Numbered from the stretch's first letter, positions 1-5,601 are shown. The stretch: DNA of 5,633 nucleotides from an archaeon (GCA_024409145.1 JAKSUF010000100.1:1-5633); one strand, 5' to 3'. Numbers and translations are program-made. Notes: a model not told the origin generated them from the sequence alone.

Positions 1-217
1 ATTAGTTGTAGTTTTGTGAATTGTAGTGCTGTTGATGATGGTGGTGCTATTTATTCTCATAAGAATCGGTTGTGTGAGATTATTAGTTGTAGTTTTGTGA
101 ATTGTAGTGCTGTTGATGATGGTGGTGCTATTTATTCTCATAAGAATCGGTTGTGTGAGATTATTAGTTGTAGTTTTGTGAATTGTAGTGCTGTTGATGA
201 TGGTGGTGCTATTTATT
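1..217 (+). repeat. 81-bp in-frame tandem repeat, about 2.7 perfect copies
   Basis: Copies begin at 1, 82 and 163. Copies 1 and 2 are identical over 81 bp; copy 3 matches for 55 bp (163-217) and then diverges into the unique sequence of the gene. The unit is 27 codons, containing SCSFVNC, VDDGGAIY and SHKNRLCEII. The array touches the window edge, so the true copy number is unknown. Being a multiple of three, gain or loss of a unit would add or remove one beta-helix turn without breaking the frame. Confidence 0.97.
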
Positions 218-1980
218 GGAATGGTACTAAGGGTGTAGTTAATTATAATATTTTTGATAATAATCATAGATATGCTATTGCAGGTAGGTCTGTTGATTGT
301 GATTTTAATTTTTTCGCTTTTGAGAATAATATTACTTCATTTCCTGATGGTTTAGTTAGTGGTTCTACTGTTAATAATTGGATTGTTTTGAATATTAGTA
401 GGGATGATGCTAATTATTCTGTTGATTTTATTTGTAATGAGGTTTCTGCTTTAACTAAATCTATGTATGATTATACTGCAAAATTAAACATTAATGGTGA
501 TGTTAAAGAAATTACTATTAAAAATAATACTTTCAAGGATACTATTGTATTTGAAGATTATCTACTAACTAGTCCTAATTCTGGTAATGTTTTAGCAAAA
601 ACTAATTTTAGCAAGAAATCTACTGATTATAATATCACTACTTATGGTGTTTATGGTGAAAATGCTACTGTAACTGTTAAAGTAAATGAATCTGCTACTG
701 GTACTATTAGTGTTAAAGTAGATTATGGACAAATATTTACGGGAGTAATTGAAGATGGTGTTGTAACTATTATTCTTAGTAATTTAAGTACTGGTGTTCA
801 TAATCTTTTTATTTCTTATTCTGGGGATGATAATTATTTACCATCTAATATTACTACTAATTTAACGGTTAATAAAAATGCTAATTATAATATGAGTATT
901 TCTACTAATAATATTACTGTTGTTGAAGATGAAGTTATTAAAGTTAATCTTCCTATAGATACTAATGGACTTGTTATGATTAATTTAAATGGTGCTGATT
1001 ATTTAGCTAAAGTTGAAAAAGGTATTGGTACATTAATTATTAAAGATTTGAAAATAAAAAATTACTCTGTCACTGCTTTTTATAGTGATGGTAATTATGA
1101 ATTAAAAAATGTTACTTCTAACTTCGTTGTTAATGGATTAAATCCTAATTTGACTGTTGATTCAGTATCTGCTACTAAGGACAGTTCTGTTGATTTAATT
1201 GCTCATTTAGATTCAAATGCTACCGGTTTTGTTATTTTCTATATAAATGATACTAAAGTAGGTATTAGTGAAATTGAAAATGGTATTGCTAATTATACTT
1301 ATATTCCTAATAATGTGGGTGATTTTAGCATTAAAGCTATTTATAAAGGAGATGATGTCTATTCCTCTTCTAATGCTTCTGCTAATTTAACTGTTAATCC
1401 TATTAATGTTAATTTAATTCCTTCTGCTTTGAGTACTACTTATGATAGTGCTAATTATTTCGAAGTTAAAGTTGTAGATTCTAGTAATAAATCTGTTAGT
1501 GGTCTTAAACTTGCATTAAAAGTTTACACAGGATCCAGTTATAAAACAGTTTATGTTACAACTAATGCTAATGGAATAGCTAAATACAGTGCATCTAAAC
1601 TCAATATAGGAACTCACAAAGTAACTGTAACAGTATCTAATCATAATTATAATGCAAGTGTTAAATCAAGTTCAATTAAAGTAGCTAAAGCACCTACATT
1701 AGTAACTGCTAAAAAAGTTACCTATAAAAAAGGAGCAAAAAAATACTTCAAAATAACTATTAAAAACAAAGCAACAAAAAAAGTCGTAAAAAGTTTAACA
1801 CTTAAAATAAAAGTTTACACAGGTAAAAAACACAAAACTTACAAAGTTAAAACCAATACTAAAGGAATAGCTAAATTAAACACAAAATCCTTTGCTAAAG
1901 GTACTCATAAAGTAATTATTGGTACTACTAGTAAGTATTATGCTGTAAGTAAATCAGGTAAACTTATTGTGATTAAATAA
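1..1980 (+). CDS. Adhesin-like surface protein, GGAI beta-helix plus Ig-like domains, 5' end outside window
   Basis: The reading frame is open from base 1 and gives 659 residues to the TAA at 1978-1980. The first possible start, GTG at 16, is a repeat-internal valine with no ribosome binding site, so the real start lies upstream. Window residues 1-90 are beta-helix turns with GGAI at 14-17, 41-44 and 68-71 and FVNC before each, resembling chlamydial Pmp-type repeats. Residues 99-208 form a linker region (DCDFNFFAFENN, then NNWIVLNIS). Residues 209-659 hold about five Ig-like modules (roughly 209-292, 293-378, 381-466, 468-562, 563-659); YSGDDNYLPS-type and GTHKV motifs mark strand ends. By family analogy it is an exported cell-surface adhesin, but the signal peptide is not in view and the ligand is unknown. 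Compared with the next gene, the last 451 residues are identical and the preceding 103 about 73% identical. Family assignment is firm; function is inferred. Confidence 0.93.
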   Translation: MSCSFVNCSAVDDGGAIYSHKNRLCEIISCSFVNCSAVDDGGAIYSHKNRLCEIISCSFVNCSAVDDGGAIYWNGTKGVVNYNIFDNNHRYAIAGRSVDCDFNFFAFENNITSFPDGLVSGSTVNNWIVLNISRDDANYSVDFICNEVSALTKSMYDYTAKLNINGDVKEITIKNNTFKDTIVFEDYLLTSPNSGNVLAKTNFSKKSTDYNITTYGVYGENATVTVKVNESATGTISVKVDYGQIFTGVIEDGVVTIILSNLSTGVHNLFISYSGDDNYLPSNITTNLTVNKNANYNMSISTNNITVVEDEVIKVNLPIDTNGLVMINLNGADYLAKVEKGIGTLIIKDLKIKNYSVTAFYSDGNYELKNVTSNFVVNGLNPNLTVDSVSATKDSSVDLIAHLDSNATGFVIFYINDTKVGISEIENGIANYTYIPNNVGDFSIKAIYKGDDVYSSSNASANLTVNPINVNLIPSALSTTYDSANYFEVKVVDSSNKSVSGLKLALKVYTGSSYKTVYVTTNANGIAKYSASKLNIGTHKVTVTVSNHNYNASVKSSSIKVAKAPTLVTAKKVTYKKGAKKYFKITIKNKATKKVVKSLTLKIKVYTGKKHKTYKVKTNTKGIAKLNTKSFAKGTHKVIIGTTSKYYAVSKSGKLIVIK

Positions 1981-2054
1981 ATTATTGAGGATTTTCTATC
2001 CTCAAAATTTCTTTTTTTTTAATTTTATATTTTCATAATTATAAATTCTAATTT
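624..2054 (+). repeat. Copy A of a 1.43-kb near-perfect direct duplication
   Basis: This 1431-bp segment matches 3289-4718 (1430 bp). Compared line by line, I found no substitution, only one T more in the poly-T run of the terminator (nine here, eight in copy B). It covers the final 451 codons, the stop codon, the terminator hairpin and about 34 bases beyond the T-run. The left boundary is inside the gene and the right one in the spacer. There is no transposase, terminal inverted repeat or target-site duplication at either edge, so homologous recombination or gene conversion explains it better than a mobile element. Confidence 0.96.
1985..2020 (+). terminator. Hairpin and poly-T terminator of the first gene
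   Basis: A perfect 8-bp stem (TTGAGGAT at 1985-1992, ATCCTCAA at 1998-2005) with a TTTCT loop lies four bases after the stop codon. A run of nine T at 2012-2020 follows after AATTTC. Archaeal RNA polymerase terminates at T-rich runs, with or without a hairpin, so this is a strong 3' end signal. Confidence 0.85.
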
Positions 2055-2073
2055 GTCTGCCTAAATATTTTGG

Positions 2074-2131
2074 TTGATAAATTATTATTTATATCTTAAT
2101 ATAGTCTTATTTTTTTAAATTAATTTATCAA
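2074..2131. repeat. 11-bp perfect inverted repeat upstream of the second gene
   Basis: TTGATAAATTA (2074-2084) and TAATTTATCAA (2121-2131) are exact reverse complements separated by 36 bases. The right arm ends two bases before the TATA box at 2134 and so covers the expected TFB-recognition position. This could be a paired binding site for a regulator, or chance in very AT-rich DNA. No other gene-like feature is seen in 2021-2133, which also holds a run of seven T at 2110-2116. Confidence 0.4.
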
Positions 2132-2133
2132 AT

Positions 2134-2153
2134 TTTATATACTTGTTTTTATA
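2134..2153 (+). promoter_or_regulatory. Archaeal core promoter of the second gene (TATA box 2134-2141)
   Basis: TTTATATA at 2134-2141 fits the methanogen TATA consensus, with CAAAT just upstream in the TFB-recognition position. Initiation about 25 bases downstream would fall near 2160, giving a leader of about 50 bases. The 20-base block matches the block before the third gene at 17 of 20 ungapped positions (TTTATAT, three differing bases, then TGTTTTTATA). That conservation supports the call. A second candidate, TATATA at 2158-2163, cannot be excluded. Confidence 0.6.
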
Positions 2154-2163
2154 AAAGTATATA
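2136..2163. repeat. 9-bp inverted repeat spanning TATA box to predicted start site
   Basis: TATATACTT (2136-2144) and AAGTATATA (2155-2163) are perfect reverse complements with a 10-base spacer. The left arm overlaps the TATA box and the right arm lies near the predicted transcription start. A dimeric repressor bound here would block the promoter; alternatively the symmetry is a by-product of AT-rich promoter sequence. The third gene has a comparable but different dyad in the same place (4804-4821). Confidence 0.35.
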
Positions 2164-2200
2164 TTTAATTATTACTTGCATAATCAAGAAATAATTATTT

Positions 2201-2204
2201 GGTG
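2201..2204 (+). promoter_or_regulatory. Ribosome binding site GGTG fixing the start at 2210
   Basis: GGTG is complementary to the anti-Shine-Dalgarno sequence of methanogen 16S rRNA. It ends five bases before ATG 2210, the same spacing as in the third gene. The alternative in-frame ATG at 2219 would be 14 bases away, so 2210 is preferred. Confidence 0.75.
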
Positions 2205-2209
2205 TAATT

Positions 2210-4645
2210 ATGATAAAAATGAAAAATAGTTTATTATTCATTTCATTGCTACTTATATTATGTATTAGCTTAGGTGCTGTAAGTGCAGCAGATATAAGTG
2301 TTAATGATATTGATAATGAGAATAATCCTCAAAATATGGAAATTAGTCAAGATGATTCAAGTCAAGAAGATGTTGATAATAGTCAAAGTATGGAAATTAG
2401 TCAAGATGATTCAAGTCAAAATGATGTTGAACTTACTAGTCTACAAGAAAATCCTGCTTCACTAAATGAATTAAGGTCTGAAATACTCGGGGCGACGCCT
2501 GGTACAACTATCAAATTAACTAAAGATTATAAAGCAGACAGTATGGATAAGTTTATATCTATTAATAATAATTTAACTATTGATGGTCAAGGACACACAA
2601 TAGATGGATCTAATTTTACTAGAATATTTATAATTGATGAGGGTAATATAACTTTAAAAAACATTAATTTCATAAACACAAAATCTGATTCTAATGGTGG
2701 GGCTATTTTATGTACGGTGCTTGCTCAGTGTTCTGTTGTGCATTGTAGTTTTGTTAATTGTTCTGCAAAGAGTGGTGGTGCTATTTCCTTGATGTCTAAT
2801 AGAAATGCTAATAGTTCTGTTGTGGATTGTATTTTTGTTAATTGTTCTGCAACTAATTATGGTGGTGCTATTAGCTGGGATAGTGCTGACGGTGTAATTA
2901 ATTATAATATTTTTGATAATAATGTTGCAAGTACTGGTAGTTCTATTTATACTTTAACTCATATTGATTGTGATTTTAATTTTTTCGCTTTTGAGAATAA
3001 TGTTACTTCATTTCCTAAGGGTTTAGTTAGTGGTTCTACTATTAATAATTGGGTCGTTTTGGACATTAGTGAATATGATGATAAATATTCAATTGATTTT
3101 GTTTGTAATAATGGGGATGTTTTAAATAAGTCTATGTATGATTATGCTGTAAATTTAAACATTAATAGTGATGTTAAAGAGATTCTTATTAGAAATAATG
3201 CTTTCAAAGATAATTTAATATTTGGGGATTATGTACTAACTAGTCCTAATTCAGGTAATGTTTTAGCAAAAACTAGGTTTATAACTGTTGATTATAATAT
3301 CACTACTTATGGTGTTTATGGTGAAAATGCTACTGTAACTGTTAAAGTAAATGAATCTGCTACTGGTACTATTAGTGTTAAAGTAGATTATGGACAAATA
3401 TTTACGGGAGTAATTGAAGATGGTGTTGTAACTATTATTCTTAGTAATTTAAGTACTGGTGTTCATAATCTTTTTATTTCTTATTCTGGGGATGATAATT
3501 ATTTACCATCTAATATTACTACTAATTTAACGGTTAATAAAAATGCTAATTATAATATGAGTATTTCTACTAATAATATTACTGTTGTTGAAGATGAAGT
3601 TATTAAAGTTAATCTTCCTATAGATACTAATGGACTTGTTATGATTAATTTAAATGGTGCTGATTATTTAGCTAAAGTTGAAAAAGGTATTGGTACATTA
3701 ATTATTAAAGATTTGAAAATAAAAAATTACTCTGTCACTGCTTTTTATAGTGATGGTAATTATGAATTAAAAAATGTTACTTCTAACTTCGTTGTTAATG
3801 GATTAAATCCTAATTTGACTGTTGATTCAGTATCTGCTACTAAGGACAGTTCTGTTGATTTAATTGCTCATTTAGATTCAAATGCTACCGGTTTTGTTAT
3901 TTTCTATATAAATGATACTAAAGTAGGTATTAGTGAAATTGAAAATGGTATTGCTAATTATACTTATATTCCTAATAATGTGGGTGATTTTAGCATTAAA
4001 GCTATTTATAAAGGAGATGATGTCTATTCCTCTTCTAATGCTTCTGCTAATTTAACTGTTAATCCTATTAATGTTAATTTAATTCCTTCTGCTTTGAGTA
4101 CTACTTATGATAGTGCTAATTATTTCGAAGTTAAAGTTGTAGATTCTAGTAATAAATCTGTTAGTGGTCTTAAACTTGCATTAAAAGTTTACACAGGATC
4201 CAGTTATAAAACAGTTTATGTTACAACTAATGCTAATGGAATAGCTAAATACAGTGCATCTAAACTCAATATAGGAACTCACAAAGTAACTGTAACAGTA
4301 TCTAATCATAATTATAATGCAAGTGTTAAATCAAGTTCAATTAAAGTAGCTAAAGCACCTACATTAGTAACTGCTAAAAAAGTTACCTATAAAAAAGGAG
4401 CAAAAAAATACTTCAAAATAACTATTAAAAACAAAGCAACAAAAAAAGTCGTAAAAAGTTTAACACTTAAAATAAAAGTTTACACAGGTAAAAAACACAA
4501 AACTTACAAAGTTAAAACCAATACTAAAGGAATAGCTAAATTAAACACAAAATCCTTTGCTAAAGGTACTCATAAAGTAATTATTGGTACTACTAGTAAG
4601 TATTATGCTGTAAGTAAATCAGGTAAACTTATTGTGATTAAATAA
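2210..4645 (+). CDS. Complete adhesin-like surface protein: signal peptide, GGAI beta-helix, five Ig-like modules, cationic C-terminus
   Basis: This 811-residue protein is predicted to be exported by the Sec route: MIKMK, a hydrophobic core at about 7-22, and a likely cut after AVSA (residue 26). Residues 28-80 are acidic (16 Asp/Glu, no Lys/Arg) and include an 18-residue repeat. The beta-helix starts near 115 with LTIDGQGHTIDG and has GGAI at 163-166, 189-192 and 218-221, each followed or preceded by Cys-rich F-V-N-C strands. A linker region (about 253-360) leads to five Ig-like modules at about 361-444, 445-530, 533-618, 620-714 and 715-811. From 361 I count 18 N-x-S/T sequons, the last at 703. 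The final 101 residues have 30 Lys and no Asp/Glu. There is no C-terminal membrane helix, so retention may depend on the basic tail contacting pseudomurein, which is an inference. Role: probable surface adhesin, ligand unknown. It appears to be monocistronic. Confidence 0.94.
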   Translation: MIKMKNSLLFISLLLILCISLGAVSAADISVNDIDNENNPQNMEISQDDSSQEDVDNSQSMEISQDDSSQNDVELTSLQENPASLNELRSEILGATPGTTIKLTKDYKADSMDKFISINNNLTIDGQGHTIDGSNFTRIFIIDEGNITLKNINFINTKSDSNGGAILCTVLAQCSVVHCSFVNCSAKSGGAISLMSNRNANSSVVDCIFVNCSATNYGGAISWDSADGVINYNIFDNNVASTGSSIYTLTHIDCDFNFFAFENNVTSFPKGLVSGSTINNWVVLDISEYDDKYSIDFVCNNGDVLNKSMYDYAVNLNINSDVKEILIRNNAFKDNLIFGDYVLTSPNSGNVLAKTRFITVDYNITTYGVYGENATVTVKVNESATGTISVKVDYGQIFTGVIEDGVVTIILSNLSTGVHNLFISYSGDDNYLPSNITTNLTVNKNANYNMSISTNNITVVEDEVIKVNLPIDTNGLVMINLNGADYLAKVEKGIGTLIIKDLKIKNYSVTAFYSDGNYELKNVTSNFVVNGLNPNLTVDSVSATKDSSVDLIAHLDSNATGFVIFYINDTKVGISEIENGIANYTYIPNNVGDFSIKAIYKGDDVYSSSNASANLTVNPINVNLIPSALSTTYDSANYFEVKVVDSSNKSVSGLKLALKVYTGSSYKTVYVTTNANGIAKYSASKLNIGTHKVTVTVSNHNYNASVKSSSIKVAKAPTLVTAKKVTYKKGAKKYFKITIKNKATKKVVKSLTLKIKVYTGKKHKTYKVKTNTKGIAKLNTKSFAKGTHKVIIGTTSKYYAVSKSGKLIVIK
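2324..2431 (+). repeat. Two-copy 54-bp in-frame repeat encoding an acidic segment
   Basis: Copies start at 2324 and 2378. They encode two 18-residue units, each with the core MEISQDDSSQ followed by E/N-DV (residues 39-56 and 57-74). Thirty bases (2336-2365 and 2390-2419) are identical; the flanks differ at a few positions. The segment lies just after the signal peptide and is probably a disordered acidic spacer. The high DNA identity implies recent duplication. Confidence 0.9.
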
Positions 4646-4718
4646 ATTATTGAGGATTTTCTATCCTCAAAATTTCTTTTTTTTAATTTTATATTTTCAT
4701 AATTATAAATTCTAATTT
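3289..4718 (+). repeat. Copy B of the 1.43-kb direct duplication
   Basis: This is the partner of 624-2054, in the same orientation, 2665 bp to the right. It holds codons 361-811 of the second gene, the stop codon, terminator and about 34 further bases. Past 4718 the two spacers have no visible similarity. Just before 3289 the coding sequences are still homologous but clearly diverged, with a two-residue in-frame length difference immediately next to the boundary. Recombination between copies would delete or amplify a 2665-bp unit. Confidence 0.96.
4650..4684 (+). terminator. Hairpin and poly-T terminator of the second gene
   Basis: This is the duplicated terminator: stem TTGAGGAT (4650-4657) and ATCCTCAA (4663-4670), loop TTTCT, then eight T at 4677-4684. 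It has one T fewer than the copy after the first gene. Confidence 0.85.
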
Positions 4719-4722
4719 TAAC

Positions 4723-4751
4723 TATTTTTCTTATTCTTTTCTTTTTATTTT
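4723..4751 (+). terminator. T/C-rich tract, possible backup terminator
   Basis: Beyond the duplicated segment there is a 29-base stretch made almost only of T and C, with runs of 5, 4, 5 and 4 T. Clustered short T-runs are typical of archaeal termination without hairpins. It may catch read-through from the second gene, but there is no hairpin and the region is AT-rich throughout. Confidence 0.35.
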
Positions 4752-4762
4752 GGGTGTTATAT

Positions 4763-4776
4763 CTTGTTTAAACAAG
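4763..4776. promoter_or_regulatory. 14-bp perfect palindrome upstream of the third gene's promoter, candidate operator
   Basis: CTTGTTTAAACAAG is its own reverse complement with no spacer. It ends 22 bases before the TATA box at 4799, a position used by archaeal activators that recruit TBP or TFB. It includes two C/G pairs per arm-equivalent, so it is less trivial than the AT-only palindromes nearby. No matching site is seen before the second gene. Confidence 0.45.
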
Positions 4777-4798
4777 CAATTAGATTAAAATAAGAAGA

Positions 4799-4818
4799 TT
4801 TATATGTATGTTTTTATA
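4799..4818 (+). promoter_or_regulatory. Archaeal core promoter of the third gene (TATA box 4799-4806)
   Basis: TTTATATG at 4799-4806, preceded by purine-rich AAGAAGA, fits a TATA box plus TFB-recognition element. Initiation would be expected near 4825, giving a leader of about 40 bases. Seventeen of 20 bases match the second gene's promoter at 2134-2153. The distance from TATA to start codon is 67 bases here and 76 there. Confidence 0.62.
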
Positions 4819-4821
4819 CAT
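4804..4821. repeat. 6-bp inverted repeat between TATA box and start site
   Basis: ATGTAT (4804-4809) and ATACAT (4816-4821) are reverse complements with a six-base spacer. The left arm overlaps the TATA box. The arms are short, so chance is a real possibility; interest comes from its placement matching the dyad at 2136-2163. Confidence 0.3.
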
Positions 4822-4854
4822 TTTAATATGTACTTTGTAATAAAATTAGTCATT

Positions 4855-4862
4855 GAGGTGAT
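4855..4862 (+). promoter_or_regulatory. Strong ribosome binding site GAGGTGAT fixing the GTG start at 4866
   Basis: Eight bases match the complement of the methanogen 16S rRNA 3' end. The GGTG core ends five bases before GTG 4866, identical to the spacing for the second gene. An ATG at 4864 overlaps but is followed at once by TGA, so it cannot encode the protein. Confidence 0.8.
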
Positions 4863-4865
4863 AAT

Positions 4866-5567
4866 GTGAAAACTAAATATTTTGGTATTTTATCAGTACT
4901 TATTGTATTGATGATGACTCTGTCTGTTGTTTCAGCAGCTGCTGTAAATGATAATTCTGTGGTTAAACATACTAGTGATAAGAAATTAAAGTCTATTATT
5001 CATTCTGATGTTCAACCTTTTGATCAGAAGTATATTGTTTCTTCTTTAAGAGATGCCCAATCTGCTAAAGGGTTAAAAGATCAAACATTAAAATTTAAAT
5101 TAGTTAATAATAAAACTGGAAAATCTTATACCAAATATATTAAAACTAATAAAAATGGTGCTGCTTGGTTTAAGGTTTGTAATTTAAAACAGGGCACTTA
5201 TAAAGTAGATATTTATTTCTCAGGAAATTCAAAATATTCTGGATATCATGAGGATGCAGGTTATTGTTATATTAAATCAAATTATAAAATTACTAAACTC
5301 ACTAAAGGAGCAGTTAAAAACCATGGATATTTCTATGTAAAATTAACTACTAAATCTGGTAAAGTTTTAGCTAATAAAATCATTACTATGAAATCCAGTG
5401 TTTCAGGTAAAACTTATAAAATGAAAACTAACAGTAAAGGTGTTGCTAAAACAGATTTATGGGTAAAAAACAAACCTTTAGGCAAATACTATAAATATAC
5501 TTTCAAATATGGAGGACCTAATCATAATTCTTGTTCTTCAACATTTAAAGTAAAAATTGTTAAATAA
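4866..5567 (+). CDS. Small secreted protein of two lysine-rich Ig-like modules
   Basis: This 233-residue protein starts at GTG, chosen because the frame has a stop at 4854-4856 and a strong ribosome binding site sits five bases upstream. Residues 1-25 are a signal peptide (MKTKY, a hydrophobic run at 6-22, cut near VVSAA). Residues about 26-68 are a spacer. Two Ig-like modules follow at about 70-137 and 139-233, each with the strand pattern K-x-Y-x-x-K-x-K-T-N-x-K-G-x-A also seen in the last module of the two large neighbours. After the signal there are 41 Lys and 10 Asp/Glu, so the protein is strongly basic. Cys occurs at 105, 134 and 223; only one sequon (NKT at 82) is present. There is no beta-helix or membrane anchor. 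It may be a wall-associated accessory or a free stalk-like module; no enzymatic motif is visible. It has its own promoter and terminator. Confidence 0.9.
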   Translation: MKTKYFGILSVLIVLMMTLSVVSAAAVNDNSVVKHTSDKKLKSIIHSDVQPFDQKYIVSSLRDAQSAKGLKDQTLKFKLVNNKTGKSYTKYIKTNKNGAAWFKVCNLKQGTYKVDIYFSGNSKYSGYHEDAGYCYIKSNYKITKLTKGAVKNHGYFYVKLTTKSGKVLANKIITMKSSVSGKTYKMKTNSKGVAKTDLWVKNKPLGKYYKYTFKYGGPNHNSCSSTFKVKIVK

Positions 5568-5601
5568 GTGTTTATAAAACTGATATTTAAACATTAAAAA
5601 T

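Noticed and set aside
16..18. GTG as the start of the first gene
   Set aside because: The frame is open to base 1, the codon is the valine of a repeated FVNC motif, and no ribosome binding site precedes it. The gene is cut by the window edge.
1..217. CRISPR-like array from regularly spaced repeats
   Set aside because: The 81-bp units are contiguous with no variable spacers, and they encode a continuous beta-helix reading frame.
2012..2020. Nine versus eight T difference as a phase-variation switch
   Set aside because: The run lies after the stop codon inside the terminator, so it cannot shift a frame. It may be replication slippage or a sequencing error.
2189..2200. AAATAATTATTT palindrome just before the ribosome binding site
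   Set aside because: It is composed only of A and T in a very AT-rich leader, so it is likely to occur by chance, and no second copy sits before gene 3.
624..4718. Insertion sequence or other mobile element carrying the duplicated segment
   Set aside because: No transposase, terminal inverted repeats or target duplications are visible. One edge lies mid-gene within sequence that stays homologous beyond it, which suits recombination between paralogues.
624..4718. Template and variable repeat pair of a diversity-generating retroelement
   Set aside because: The pair shows no adenine-specific differences and no reverse transcriptase is present. The variable part lies outside the identical tract.
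4864..4866. ATG at 4864 as start of the third gene
   Set aside because: The next codon is TGA. The GTG two bases later gives a convincing signal peptide and full-length protein.
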